Source: Clostridium thermopalmarium DSM 5974 (GTDB lineage: Bacteria > Bacillota > Clostridia > Clostridiales > Clostridiaceae). From it: a stretch of 64,000 nt of DNA. The notes below the pieces were generated by a model, which ran no database searches, was not told the origin of the DNA, and saw only the letters and a list, made by a program, of their open reading frames with translations. The stretch's first letter is position 1. Each line of letters begins with the position of its first letter. Location: assembly GCF_002995795.1 (NCBI RefSeq), contig NZ_PVXN01000012.1, positions 104,040-168,039 of the forward strand, given 5' to 3'. The position numbers and the translations under genes were made by a program. This document shows, piece by piece, positions 46,733 to 56,081 of the stretch.

Positions 46733-47782
46733 TTACATATTTTTTATTTCATTCATTAATTCTTCTATCAATTTTTCTTCTTTAACCTTTTTTAAAACCT
46801 TTCCCTTTTTAAAAATTAATCCTTCTCCATTGCCGCCAGCTATGCCTATATCAGCTTCTCTTGCTTCACCTGGTCCGTTAACTACACAACCCATTATAGC
46901 AATTTTTAAATTTTTATTGCAAGAAGATAACTTTTTTTCTACCTCGCCTGCTAACTTTATTAAATCAATATTTGTTCTTCCACATGTAGGACAAGAAATA
47001 AATTCTATTCCGTCATTTTTATATCCTAAAGCCTTTAGTATTTCTTTACCAACTTTTACTTCTTCAACAGGATCTCCTGTAAGTGATACTCTTATGGTAT
47101 CACCTATACCTTCTGATAAAAGAGTCCCTATTCCGATACTAGACTTAATTGTTCCTCTCCATATCGTTCCTGATTCTGTAACTCCAATATGTAATGGATA
47201 GTCTACTTTTGAAGAAATCATTCTATAACTTTCTATCATTTGCATTACATTAGATGATTTTATTGATATAACTATATCATTAAAATTAATACTCTCTAAA
47301 ATATTAACGTGTTTTAACGCACTTTCCACTAATGCTTCTGGACATACTTTTCCATACTTATTTAATAACTCTTTTTCTAGGGAACCAGAGTTTACACCTA
47401 TTCTAATTGGGATTCCTTTACTTCTTGCAGCTTCAGCTACTAATTTAGTTTTATCAATATTTCCTATGTTACCTGGATTTATCCTCAAAGCAGATACTCC
47501 ATTATCTATTGATTTAAGCGCTAATCTATAATCAAAATGTATATCAGCTACAATAGGAATATTTACATTTTTGACTATTTTTTTTAAAGCTTCTGCAGCT
47601 TCCATATCTGGAACTGCACATCTTGTTATATCGCATCCAGCACTTTCTAATTCCTTTATTTGTTTTATAGTTGAAGTAATATCACGAGTATCTGTATTAC
47701 ACATACTTTGAATAGTTATAGGAGAATCTCCGCCAATATATATGTTTCCAACTTTTATTTTTCTAGTCTTTTTTCTATTCAT
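46733..47782 (-). CDS. ispG: 4-hydroxy-3-methylbut-2-en-1-yl diphosphate synthase
   Basis: 349 residues. A TIM barrel is followed by the [4Fe-4S] domain with CPTCGRTNIDL near 263 and a later GCVVNGPGEA near 298-307; these hold the three Cys ligands and catalytic Glu. Converts methylerythritol cyclodiphosphate to HMBPP, the substrate of IspH. Start ATG; rseP is 19 bases upstream. Confidence 0.95.
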   Translation of the reverse strand: MNRKKTRKIKVGNIYIGGDSPITIQSMCNTDTRDITSTIKQIKELESAGCDITRCAVPDMEAAEALKKIVKNVNIPIVADIHFDYRLALKSIDNGVSALRINPGNIGNIDKTKLVAEAARSKGIPIRIGVNSGSLEKELLNKYGKVCPEALVESALKHVNILESINFNDIVISIKSSNVMQMIESYRMISSKVDYPLHIGVTESGTIWRGTIKSSIGIGTLLSEGIGDTIRVSLTGDPVEEVKVGKEILKALGYKNDGIEFISCPTCGRTNIDLIKLAGEVEKKLSSCNKNLKIAIMGCVVNGPGEAREADIGIAGGNGEGLIFKKGKVLKKVKEEKLIEELMNEIKNM

Positions 47783-47800
47783 AAAATTATCACCTATATT

Positions 47801-48823
47801 TTATAATTTGATTGGATACAGTACATCTTTTATTGTTACTAAAATCATAAGTAGAAGTAATAACGCAAATCCAATGGTATTTATTAAACCTATTTTATCT
47901 TTATCTATTTCTCTTCTAGTTATAAGTTGATATATAGACACAAATATCCAGAATCCATCTAACGCAGGAAATGGTAAGAGGTTAAAAATACCTAGTTGAA
48001 TACTGATAAATGCAGAAAATACAATTAAGTTTATCAATCCTGCTTTTGATACAGCCCATGTAACCCGTATTATCGTTACAGGTCCGCCAACATCATTTTT
48101 TGATGCTCTACCTGTAAAAATCATTCCTATGGATTGAAATGTTTGTTTTACAGTAGAAATTGTTTCTTTGAATCCATAACTTATAGATTGATATATAGAT
48201 GGCTTTTCTATTACAGTAGAATAAATTCCTATCATATAGCTGTTATCTTTATCATTTTTTATAGGTTTTATTTTAAATGACTTTTCTTCAGAGTTTCTTA
48301 TTAGTGTTATATTTATAGTATTTCCTTTTGCAATGTTAATCTGTGCCACAAAATCTTCCCAGGTAGAGATATTGTGATTATTAACCTTAGTTATCCTGTC
48401 TCCGCTCTTTATTCCAGCTTTCATAGCTGGACTTTGAGGGATTACATCGCTCACTATTGGAACTAAAAAACCTTTTAAATAACTCACAAATGAAAATAAG
48501 ACTATAGCTAAAAATAAATTCATCATAGGCCCAGCAGCTACTATGCTTAATCTTCTAAGAGGTGATTTATTAGTAAAAGCTCTTTCATCTAAACTCTCTT
48601 CTTCTTCACCAAGCATTTTTACATACCCACCTATAGGAATTGCTCTTATAGAATATAATGTTTCCTTTCCATGAATTCCAAATATCTTAGGTCCCATACC
48701 TATAGCAAACTCTTCTACCTTTACTCCATTAAACTTTGCTAAAGCAAAATGACCTAGTTCATGAATTATTATCAAAATGCTAAAGGCCAAAATAACTATT
48801 AAAATATTTAATATAATTTGCAA
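47801..48823 (-). CDS. rseP: Site-2 membrane metalloprotease RseP
   Basis: 340 residues. HELGHFALAKF (zinc-binding HExxH near 21) lies in the first membrane helix. A single PDZ domain (about 100-190, MKAGIKSGDRITKVN) follows, and NLLPFPALDGFWIF near 280-293 is the second metal motif. It cleaves transmembrane segments of anti-sigma factors or leftover signal peptides. Ribosome site GAGGGGAAT. In the dxr-rseP-ispG cluster. Confidence 0.92.
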   Translation of the reverse strand: MQIILNILIVILAFSILIIIHELGHFALAKFNGVKVEEFAIGMGPKIFGIHGKETLYSIRAIPIGGYVKMLGEEEESLDERAFTNKSPLRRLSIVAAGPMMNLFLAIVLFSFVSYLKGFLVPIVSDVIPQSPAMKAGIKSGDRITKVNNHNISTWEDFVAQINIAKGNTINITLIRNSEEKSFKIKPIKNDKDNSYMIGIYSTVIEKPSIYQSISYGFKETISTVKQTFQSIGMIFTGRASKNDVGGPVTIIRVTWAVSKAGLINLIVFSAFISIQLGIFNLLPFPALDGFWIFVSIYQLITRREIDKDKIGLINTIGFALLLLLMILVTIKDVLYPIKL

Positions 48824-48841
48824 AAAAACATTCCCCTCCTC

Positions 48842-49999
48842 TTAAATTTTATATTTATTCTTTATAAAATTTCTTACTTTATTTTCTGCATCCAAAATAT
48901 CTTGTAAATCTAAAATCTTTTTATTCTCAAATTTATTCATACATTCTTCAATCAAATCTATTATCTGCAAATATCTTATCTTTTTATTCAAAAATAAATC
49001 TACAGCTGCTTCATTAGCAGAATTTAAAATTGTTGGCATTATACCTCCAGCTTTTCCAGCTTCATAACATATCTTTAGTCCCTTAAAGTTTTTTAAATCC
49101 GGTTCATCAAACGTTAAATTTTTAATTTTATAAAAGTCTAATCTATCTACAATTCTCTCTTCTCTATTAGGATAATTAAGAGCATATTGGATAGGAAGTC
49201 TCATATCTGTACTAGCCAACTGAGCCATAACACTCCCATCTTTATATTCTACCATAGAGTGAATTATACTTTCTGGATGTATTACAACTTGTATGCAATT
49301 ATAATCTATACCAAATAGCCAATGGGCTTCTATAACCTCTAATCCTTTATTAATTAGTGTTGAGGAATCTATAGAAATTTTTTTACCCATATTCCATTTT
49401 GGATGTTTTATTGCTTGTTCTGGTGTTATATCAACTAAATCTTCTTTAGTTTTTCCTCTAAATGGACCTCCAGAAGCTGTGAGTAAAATTCTATCTATAG
49501 AACTTAACCTATTTCCTTGAAGACATTGAAAAATGGCAGAATGTTCGGAATCTACTGGAAGTATATTAACTCTAGAGGCTTGTGCCGCTTTCATAACTAA
49601 TTCTCCGCCTGTAACCAAGGTTTCTTTATTCGCCAATGCTATATCTTTACCTGCCTTTATAGCCTCTAATGTTGGTATAAGACCTATCATACCAACTATG
49701 GATGTAACCACTATATCAACTTCATCTAATGTGCATATTTCTATTAGTCCTTTCATTCCATATAATACATTAATTTTAATATTGTTTACATTACAATATT
49801 CTTTAGTTTTTTCAAATGTGTTTTTATCATTAATTGCAACATATTTAGGATTAAAATTTTTTATTATTTCAATAGTTTTTTCATAATTTTTATTTGAAGA
49901 AAAGGATATTAGTTTAAACTTATGACTTTGTTCTTTAATTACATTCAAAGTTTGAGTACCTACTGAACCAGTAGCCCCTAAAATACTTACATTTTTCAT
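48842..49999 (-). CDS. dxr: 1-deoxy-D-xylulose 5-phosphate reductoisomerase
   Basis: 385 residues. GATGSVGTQTLNVI binds NADPH, the metal site is in PVDSEHSAIFQ, and the substrate loop is in the KHPKWNMGKKISIDSSTLINKG region. First committed step of the MEP pathway. ATG start. rseP follows after 18 bases; the cdsA start lies 122 bases before it, so a promoter may intervene. Confidence 0.96.
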   Translation of the reverse strand: MKNVSILGATGSVGTQTLNVIKEQSHKFKLISFSSNKNYEKTIEIIKNFNPKYVAINDKNTFEKTKEYCNVNNIKINVLYGMKGLIEICTLDEVDIVVTSIVGMIGLIPTLEAIKAGKDIALANKETLVTGGELVMKAAQASRVNILPVDSEHSAIFQCLQGNRLSSIDRILLTASGGPFRGKTKEDLVDITPEQAIKHPKWNMGKKISIDSSTLINKGLEVIEAHWLFGIDYNCIQVVIHPESIIHSMVEYKDGSVMAQLASTDMRLPIQYALNYPNREERIVDRLDFYKIKNLTFDEPDLKNFKGLKICYEAGKAGGIMPTILNSANEAAVDLFLNKKIRYLQIIDLIEECMNKFENKKILDLQDILDAENKVRNFIKNKYKI

Positions 50000-50121
50000 A
50001 TATAAACTCCTATTCTAAATCAAAATATTATTACTTTATTTATTAATATGTAAGATAAACACTTTTAGATTATTATAGTTATAAATATAAAACAATATCA
50101 TATTTGGTTGATATTATATAA

Positions 50122-50922
50122 TTAGATTCCTATTATAACTGATATATAATAATATACTATAACTGATGAAAAAAGTATGCTATCAAATCTATCTAATATG
50201 CCACCATGGCCTGGAATTAAATTACTATAATCTTTAACATTTACATATCTTTTTATAGATGAAGCTGCTAAATCTCCAAATTGACAAAATAATCCGGCAA
50301 ATAATCCTATTAGAAAAAAATTTAAAATAGGTATATTAACTCCAATTTTATTCAAAATAACTCCATAGATACCACATGAAAAAATGCTTCCAACCAATCC
50401 TCCTATAGAACCTTCAATAGTTTTTTTAGGACTAACTTTAGGACATAGTTTATTTTTCCCAAAATATTTACCAACATAATACGCCATTGTATCGCACATC
50501 CAAGAAGATATAAAAACAAGCCAAACTAAATATTCTCCATAGTCTTTTCCATTTATAAGTACTATGAAGCTAAAAAAAATCGATATATATATATATCCAA
50601 AAATTGTGATAGAAATGTCTATAAAATTATATTTTTCGTTAATAACAGGTATGCAAAGCATTATGAATATAGATATAATTACAGTAGAAAATATCATACT
50701 ATAATTTATATTATTATCTATAAAAAAAACGTAATAAATTATGCATAAGATGTATGCAATAATAGTTAATGGCCTTATATTACCTTTTTTAACAATACTA
50801 AAAAATTCATACATTCCAAATAAAGACAGGATCATTACAAGAAATTTAAGATATATGCCACCTAAAAATAATACTACAATCAATGGTGATAAAATTAATG
50901 CACCTAGATATCGTTTATCCAT
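50122..50922 (-). CDS. cdsA: Phosphatidate cytidylyltransferase
   Basis: 266-residue membrane protein, about seven to eight helices. The signature SSIKRYVNVKD continues to IPGHGGILDRFDS near the C-terminus and is diagnostic. Makes CDP-diacylglycerol, used by PgsA. ATG start, six bases after uppS, so one unit. A weak AATATCA/TGATATT hairpin lies after it. Confidence 0.93.
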   Translation of the reverse strand: MDKRYLGALILSPLIVVLFLGGIYLKFLVMILSLFGMYEFFSIVKKGNIRPLTIIAYILCIIYYVFFIDNNINYSMIFSTVIISIFIMLCIPVINEKYNFIDISITIFGYIYISIFFSFIVLINGKDYGEYLVWLVFISSWMCDTMAYYVGKYFGKNKLCPKVSPKKTIEGSIGGLVGSIFSCGIYGVILNKIGVNIPILNFFLIGLFAGLFCQFGDLAASSIKRYVNVKDYSNLIPGHGGILDRFDSILFSSVIVYYYISVIIGI

Positions 50923-50928
50923 ATTTGT

Positions 50929-51699
50929 TCACTCCTGTTTTAATCCGCCAAAGCGTCTATCTCTATTTTGATAATCATATATAGCTTCTCTTAGATGTGT
51001 TTTTCTAAAATCAGGCCACTTTATATTAGTATACCAAAATTCTGAATATGCACACTGCCATAATAAAAAATTACTTAATCGTTGCTCTCCGGCCGTTCTT
51101 ATTATTATATCTGGATCAGGAAGTTCTTTAGTATATAAATAGTTGGATACTAGTTCTTCATTTATTGATTCTATTTTTAAATCACCATTTTTTATATCTT
51201 GCGCTATCCCTTTTATTGCATATACTAATTCATTTCTTCCACCATAATTAAGAGCAAGATTCAAAACTAGCCCACTATTATGTTTAGTTCTATGATATGC
51301 TTTATTTAATTCATCTTGGCAAATTAAAGGAAGTTTAGATATATCTCCTATATGCATTACAACAACATTTTGTTTGTTTAATTCTGCAATCTCGCTCTTT
51401 AAATATTCAATTAAAAGTTTCATAAGTGCATTAACTTCATCCTTAGGTCGTTTCCAATTTTCTGTGGAAAATGCATATAAAGTGAGATATTTTACCCCAA
51501 GATTATTACATTCTTTAACTATATCTCTTATAGCTTCAACCCCAGCCTTATGTCCTAGAGTTCGAGGCATTTTTCTTTCTTTTGCCCATCTACCATTTCC
51601 ATCCATTATTATAGCAATATGCTTTGGAATACGATTCAAATCAATGTCTATATTAGAAAAGTCCTTTTTCTTATTATTAAAATTTAAAAATTTTATCAT
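50929..51699 (-). CDS. uppS: Undecaprenyl diphosphate synthase
   Basis: 256 residues. [16 protein letters not shown] at about 28-43 holds the catalytic Asp and phosphate-binding loop, and [15 protein letters not shown] and CAYSEFWYT near 195-215 are family blocks. Makes the C55 carrier lipid for the cell wall from isoprenoid units. Start at the ATG (51699) with GGAG upstream; the TTG at 51717 is less likely. frr upstream ends in a terminator. Confidence 0.94.
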   Translation of the reverse strand: MIKFLNFNNKKKDFSNIDIDLNRIPKHIAIIMDGNGRWAKERKMPRTLGHKAGVEAIRDIVKECNNLGVKYLTLYAFSTENWKRPKDEVNALMKLLIEYLKSEIAELNKQNVVVMHIGDISKLPLICQDELNKAYHRTKHNSGLVLNLALNYGGRNELVYAIKGIAQDIKNGDLKIESINEELVSNYLYTKELPDPDIIIRTAGEQRLSNFLLWQCAYSEFWYTNIKWPDFRKTHLREAIYDYQNRDRRFGGLKQE

Positions 51700-51728
51700 T
51701 CTAACTACTCCATTCAAATTATTTATAA

Positions 51729-51770
51729 AAGTTTTAAAATACCTGCGTTTTCGCAGGTATTTTAAAACTT
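51729..51770 (-). terminator. Terminator after frr
   Basis: Perfect 19-bp stem AAGTTTTAAAATACCTGCG around TTTT. Confidence 0.85.
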
Positions 51771-51801
51771 CTATATTTTTATGTAATGCTTTTTATATAG
51801 C

Positions 51802-52359
51802 CTAAATTGCCATTACTTCTTTTTCTTTTAGATTAACAATATCATCAATTTTTTTTACATATTTATCAGTTGTTTTTTGAATAGAATCTTCAGCATCTAT
51901 AGCCTCATCTTCTGTAATCTGATTTTCTTTTTTTAAATTTTTAATTTTATCATTAGCTTCTCTTCTTATAGAACGTATAGCAATTTTAGCATCTTCTCCT
52001 GCTTTTTTTACTTTTTTAACAATTTGCTTTCTTGTTTCCTCAGTAAGTTCTGGAATAATAAGTCTAATAACTGAGCCATCATTTGAAGGATTTAAGCCTA
52101 AGTCTGATTGAAGTATAGCTTTTTCAATACTTTTAATAGAGTTTTTATCCCAAGGTTGGATCATTAATACTCTAGGCTCCGGAGAAGATATATTAGCTAA
52201 TTGATTAATAGGAGTTTGAGAGCCATAATATTCTACAGTAATTCTATCAAGCATAGATGGGTTAGCTTTTCCAGCCTTCATAGACGCAAGTTCCTTTTTT
52301 AAAACCGCAAGAGTCTTTTCCATCTTTTCTTGGGATTTATTTATGATATCTTTTATCAT
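51802..52359 (-). CDS. frr: Ribosome recycling factor
   Basis: 185 residues. MLDRITVEYYGSQTPINQLA and MIQPWD are hallmark blocks; the coiled helical bundle spans the ends. With EF-G it splits post-termination ribosomes. ATG start after GGGAGGTAATAT. Directly after pyrH (16 bases), as in nearly all bacteria. Confidence 0.97.
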   Translation of the reverse strand: MIKDIINKSQEKMEKTLAVLKKELASMKAGKANPSMLDRITVEYYGSQTPINQLANISSPEPRVLMIQPWDKNSIKSIEKAILQSDLGLNPSNDGSVIRLIIPELTEETRKQIVKKVKKAGEDAKIAIRSIRREANDKIKNLKKENQITEDEAIDAEDSIQKTTDKYVKKIDDIVNLKEKEVMAI

Positions 52360-52375
52360 TATATTACCTCCCTTA

Positions 52376-53086
52376 TTATTTAGATACTATAGTACCAATT
52401 TTTTCACCTAAAGCTACTTTTTTAATATTATTTGGTTTATCAAGTCCAAAAACTATGATAGGGATATCATTATCCATACATAAAGAAGTAGCTGTAGAAT
52501 CCATTACCTGTAATCCTTTTTCTAAAACTTCTATATATGTAAGTTTATCAAATTTTTTAGCATCATCAAATTTATTAGGATCTTTATCATAAACCCCATC
52601 TACCTTTTTAGCAAGCAAAATAGCATCTGCTTCAATTTCAGCTGCTCGTAATGCAGCCGTTGTATCCGTAGAAAAATATGGGTTTCCTGTTCCTGCTGCA
52701 AATATAACTACCCTCTTTTTTTCTAAATGTCTCATAGCTCTTCTTCTTATAAAAGGTTCAGCAACCTCACGCATCTCAATAGCAGTTTGAACTCTTGTAT
52801 TAACTCCTACATTTTCCAAAGAATCTTGTAGCGCAAGAGCATTTATGCATGTAGCTAGCATTCCCATATAATCAGCAGTAGTTCTATCCATTTCTTCACC
52901 ATTTCTACCACGCCAAATATTGCCACCGCCTACTACAGCACCAACCTCTATTCCCATGCTTACAAGCTCTTTTATTTCCTCAGCGATTCTTTTTGTTACA
53001 TTAAAATCAATTCCAAATCCTTTTTCTCCACTTAAAGCTTCTCCTGAAAGTTTAAGCATTATCCTTTTATATTTAGATGGACTCAT
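52376..53086 (-). CDS. pyrH: Uridylate kinase
   Basis: 236 residues, amino-acid kinase fold. [42 protein letters not shown]. Phosphorylates UMP to UDP; allosteric GTP/UTP control is typical. Start ATG after GGAGGTATAATATTATT; spacing of 12 is slightly long. Confidence 0.96.
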   Translation of the reverse strand: MSPSKYKRIMLKLSGEALSGEKGFGIDFNVTKRIAEEIKELVSMGIEVGAVVGGGNIWRGRNGEEMDRTTADYMGMLATCINALALQDSLENVGVNTRVQTAIEMREVAEPFIRRRAMRHLEKKRVVIFAAGTGNPYFSTDTTAALRAAEIEADAILLAKKVDGVYDKDPNKFDDAKKFDKLTYIEVLEKGLQVMDSTATSLCMDNDIPIIVFGLDKPNNIKKVALGEKIGTIVSK

Positions 53087-53153
53087 AATAATATTATACC
53101 TCCAACATTCCAAAAATTACAGTTTTTTATATTAGAATATTTATTATAATTTT

Positions 53154-53180
53154 AAAAAAAGAGAACACTACGTGTTCTCT
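53154..53180 (-). terminator. Terminator after tsf
   Basis: AGAGAACAC (53160-53168) pairs with GTGTTCTCT (53172-53180), T run on the - strand. Confidence 0.85.
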
Positions 53181-53199
53181 CTTTATTAACTTTTATTTA

Positions 53200-54117
53200 T
53201 TATTTACCGATCTGTTTTTGTACTTCTTCTGCAAAGTTTTCTTCTTTCTTTTCTATACCTTCTCCTCTTTCATATCTAACGAATGAGTCAATTGATATAG
53301 TAGCACCTATTTCTTTAGACTTTTCTTCAAGTAATTTCTTTATTGTATAGTCTGGATTCTTTACCCACACTTGGTTTACTAAACACACTTCCTTAAGGTA
53401 CTTTTGTATTCTACCTTCAACCATTTTCTCAACTATTTTTTCTGGTTTTCCTTCGTTTAATGCTTGAACTCTGTAAATTTCTCTTTCCTTATTAAGTACT
53501 TCTTGATCAACACTATTTTCATCTAAAAATAATGGATTAGCTGCTGCAACTTGCATTGCTAAATCTTTTCCAAGTTCAAGTAAAGAAGGATCCTCTTTTT
53601 CACAGTTAAGTTTAACTAACACACCTATTCTTCCATCTCCATGGATATAGCTACTAATAACTCCATTTTGTACTGTTAACTTTTCAAATCTTCTTATGTT
53701 CATATTTTCGCCTATTTTTGCTATTAAAGCAGTTAAAGCTTCTTTAACTGTTACATTAGAATCGTTTATAAACTTTTCTTCAAGTAATTGTTCCACAGTT
53801 GTTACATTTGAAGAAACTATTTGTTTTGCAATTGAGTTTGTAAAATTAATGAATTGATCATTAACAGCAACAAAATCTGTTTCACAATTAATTTCTAAAA
53901 CAACAGCTGTTTTATTATCATCTGTTACATAAGTTACAACTAATCCTTCTGCAGCTACTCTTCCTGCTTTTTTAGCTGCTGCGGCTAAACCTTTTTCTCT
54001 TAAGAATTCTATAGCTTTTTCCATATCACCATTAGCTTCTGTTAAAGCTTTTTTACAGTCCATCATTCCTGCGCCAGTTCTTTCTCTTAATTCCTTAACC
54101 ATTCCTGCAGTAATCAT
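53200..54117 (-). CDS. tsf: Elongation factor Ts
   Basis: 305 residues. N-terminal UBA-like [23 protein letters not shown] core. Exchanges GDP for GTP on EF-Tu. ATG start after TAGGAGTGATAT. Thirty bases after rpsB, one transcription unit. Confidence 0.97.
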   Translation of the reverse strand: MITAGMVKELRERTGAGMMDCKKALTEANGDMEKAIEFLREKGLAAAAKKAGRVAAEGLVVTYVTDDNKTAVVLEINCETDFVAVNDQFINFTNSIAKQIVSSNVTTVEQLLEEKFINDSNVTVKEALTALIAKIGENMNIRRFEKLTVQNGVISSYIHGDGRIGVLVKLNCEKEDPSLLELGKDLAMQVAAANPLFLDENSVDQEVLNKEREIYRVQALNEGKPEKIVEKMVEGRIQKYLKEVCLVNQVWVKNPDYTIKKLLEEKSKEIGATISIDSFVRYERGEGIEKKEENFAEEVQKQIGK

Positions 54118-54147
54118 GTATATCACTCCTAACAAGTTTAATTTAAA

Positions 54148-54849
54148 TTATTCAGCTAATTGTTCACCTTGTTTTCCTTCAATTATAGCATCTGCTAACT
54201 TAGCAGTTATTAGTCTTACAGCTCTTATAGCGTCATCATTTCCAGGTATTACATAATCAACCTCATCTGGATCACAGTTTGTATCAACTATTGCTACAAC
54301 TGGAATTCCTAGAATTTTAGCCTCTGCTACAGCATTCTTTTCTTTTCTTGGATCAACTACAAACATAGCACCTATATTATTTGCATCCATATTCTTGATT
54401 CCACCAAGATTTCTTTCTAATTTTTCTTTTTCATTTCTTAATTTTATAACTTCTTTTTTAGGAAGAACCTCAAATGTCCCATCTTCCTCCATTCTTTCTA
54501 ATTCTTCTAATTTTTTTATTCTTGTTTTTATAGTGTTGAAATTTGTAAGCATTCCACCTAACCATCTGTTATTAACAAAATGCATTCCAGCTCTTATACT
54601 TTCCTCTTGTATAGCCTCTTGAGCTTGCTTTTTAGTTCCTACAAATAGAACTTCCTTTCCGTCTGCAACAACATTTTTAATAAAATCATAAGCTTCTTCA
54701 ACTTTTTTCACAGTTTTTTGCAAATCAATTATATATATACCATTTCTTTCTGTGAATATGTATGGAGCCATTTTAGGATTCCATCTTCTTGTTTGATGTC
54801 CAAAGTGAACACCTGCTTCTAATAGTTGTTTCATTGAAATTACTGACAT
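54148..54849 (-). CDS. rpsB: 30S ribosomal protein S2
   Basis: 233 residues. [58 protein letters not shown]. Start ATG set by AGGAGGTAATATT; the frame is open well upstream but without a ribosome site. Own promoter at 54958-54986 and a structured leader. Confidence 0.97.
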   Translation of the reverse strand: MSVISMKQLLEAGVHFGHQTRRWNPKMAPYIFTERNGIYIIDLQKTVKKVEEAYDFIKNVVADGKEVLFVGTKKQAQEAIQEESIRAGMHFVNNRWLGGMLTNFNTIKTRIKKLEELERMEEDGTFEVLPKKEVIKLRNEKEKLERNLGGIKNMDANNIGAMFVVDPRKEKNAVAEAKILGIPVVAIVDTNCDPDEVDYVIPGNDDAIRAVRLITAKLADAIIEGKQGEQLAE

Positions 54850-54881
54850 TAATATTACCTCCTGTTTGGTTTTTACCTCCA

Positions 54882-54935
54882 TTGCTCTATTATGGAAAAC
54901 CTCATATAATAGGCACCATTCCATAAAATAAGCAA
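54882..54935 (-). ncRNA. rpsB leader, likely autoregulatory hairpin
   Basis: On the - strand TTGCTTATTTTATGG pairs with CCATAATAGAGCAA with a small bulge, closing a 25-base loop. The promoter lies 23 bases upstream and the rpsB ribosome site about 20 bases downstream of the hairpin. S2 controls its own leader in several bacteria. Confidence 0.45.
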
Positions 54936-54957
54936 TGTGTGTTTTTCATCCTTATGT

Positions 54958-54986
54958 AGTATATCACATGAAATAATAGGGTTCAA
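54958..54986 (-). promoter_or_regulatory. rpsB-tsf promoter
   Basis: TTGAAC (54981-54986), 17-base spacer, TATACT (54958-54963). Confidence 0.8.
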
Positions 54987-55026
54987 CAAAAAAATATAAA
55001 AAAGTTTTATTTTATTAATAAGCATA

Positions 55027-55070
55027 ATATAAAACAAAGAATAGAGTCTTCTCTATTCTTTGTTTTATAT
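55027..55070 (-). terminator. Terminator after codY
   Basis: A 20-bp perfect stem around TCTT with T-rich ends on both strands. Confidence 0.85.
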
Positions 55071-55078
55071 ATATTTTC

Positions 55079-55858
55079 CTACTTTATCTTTTTTAATTCA
55101 TCTAACAGCTTGTCATTTAATATTTTAATATGAGTTCCTTTCATTCCTAAAGATCTAGATTCGATTACACCTGCACTTTCAAATTTTCTTAATGCATTTA
55201 CTATTACAGATCTAGTAATTCCAACTTTATCAGCTATTTTAGAAGCAACTAATAATCCCTCATTGCCATCTAATTCATTAAATACATGTTCTACAGCTTC
55301 TAACTCTGAATAGGACAATGTTCCTATAGCAAGTTGAACTACTGCTTTCTTTCTTGCCTCTTCTTCAAGTTCATCACTTTTAGATCTTAATATTTCCAAT
55401 CCCACTATAGTTGAACTATATTCCGCTAAAACTAAATCCTCATCAGTAAATCTTTTTTCAAATCTTGTAAGGAATAAAGTTCCTAATCGTTCTCTATTGC
55501 CAACAATAGGAACAATAGTAGAAAGTTTTCCTTCCATTTCTGCTGGCTTAGTTTCATCAAATGAGGACTTCCCATCATTTTCTATATTAGCTATAGTTTC
55601 ATGAATACTTAATAATTTAGAATTAAAACTCTCAGGAAACTTTTTTTCATTTAATACTTTTTCTTTAACACTCTGACATTCAGCATCTTTAAAGAATTTA
55701 TATCCTAATATTTTACCCTTTCTACTTATTATATAGACATTGCATTCTAAGACTTCGCTAAGCGAAGCACAAATATCATCGAATACAACTGGTTCAGCTC
55801 CTGTTTTTTGCAGTATTTTATTAAGTCTTCGTATTTTATTTAATAATTCTGAAGCCAT
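55079..55858 (-). CDS. codY: GTP-sensing global regulator CodY
   Basis: 259 residues. GAF-like domain (about 1-150) for branched-chain amino acids and winged helix (about 205-250) with the conserved [20 protein letters not shown]. Represses amino acid, motility, toxin and stationary-phase genes when GTP and isoleucine/valine/leucine are high. ATG after GGAGAGGTAC. It stands alone behind its own promoter; topA upstream is separate. Confidence 0.96.
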   Translation of the reverse strand: MASELLNKIRRLNKILQKTGAEPVVFDDICASLSEVLECNVYIISRKGKILGYKFFKDAECQSVKEKVLNEKKFPESFNSKLLSIHETIANIENDGKSSFDETKPAEMEGKLSTIVPIVGNRERLGTLFLTRFEKRFTDEDLVLAEYSSTIVGLEILRSKSDELEEEARKKAVVQLAIGTLSYSELEAVEHVFNELDGNEGLLVASKIADKVGITRSVIVNALRKFESAGVIESRSLGMKGTHIKILNDKLLDELKKIK

Positions 55859-55957
55859 TTGTACCTCTCCTTTTTTGATACATTTTTAACATTACTAGTA
55901 ATAAAACGAATTTTTATTATTTTTTAAATATTTAGAATTATTTCAACTACTTAAAAT

Positions 55958-55986
55958 ATAATAGCATAGTATAAAGTAGATTTCAA
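55958..55986 (-). promoter_or_regulatory. codY promoter
   Basis: TTGAAA (55981-55986), 17-base spacer, TATTAT (55958-55963). Confidence 0.65.
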
Positions 55987-56002
55987 CATTATCTTTATTA
56001 AA

Positions 56003-56009
56003 TTCGACA
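56003..56009 (-). promoter_or_regulatory. Possible Spo0A (0A) box upstream of codY
   Basis: Perfect core TGTCGAA on the - strand, 16 bases upstream of the codY -35. Flanks (CA before, TT after) are only partly like the full consensus. Confidence 0.35.
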
Positions 56010-56081
56010 TGAATTTTATTTTTCATTTTATACTAAAGTCATTACTTTTTATTAAATTTAGTGTGCTCAAATAATACAATT

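Noticed and set aside
46716..47201. 161-codon + strand frame over the 3' end of ispG
   Set aside because: Antisense to conserved ispG Fe-S motifs; no ribosome site.
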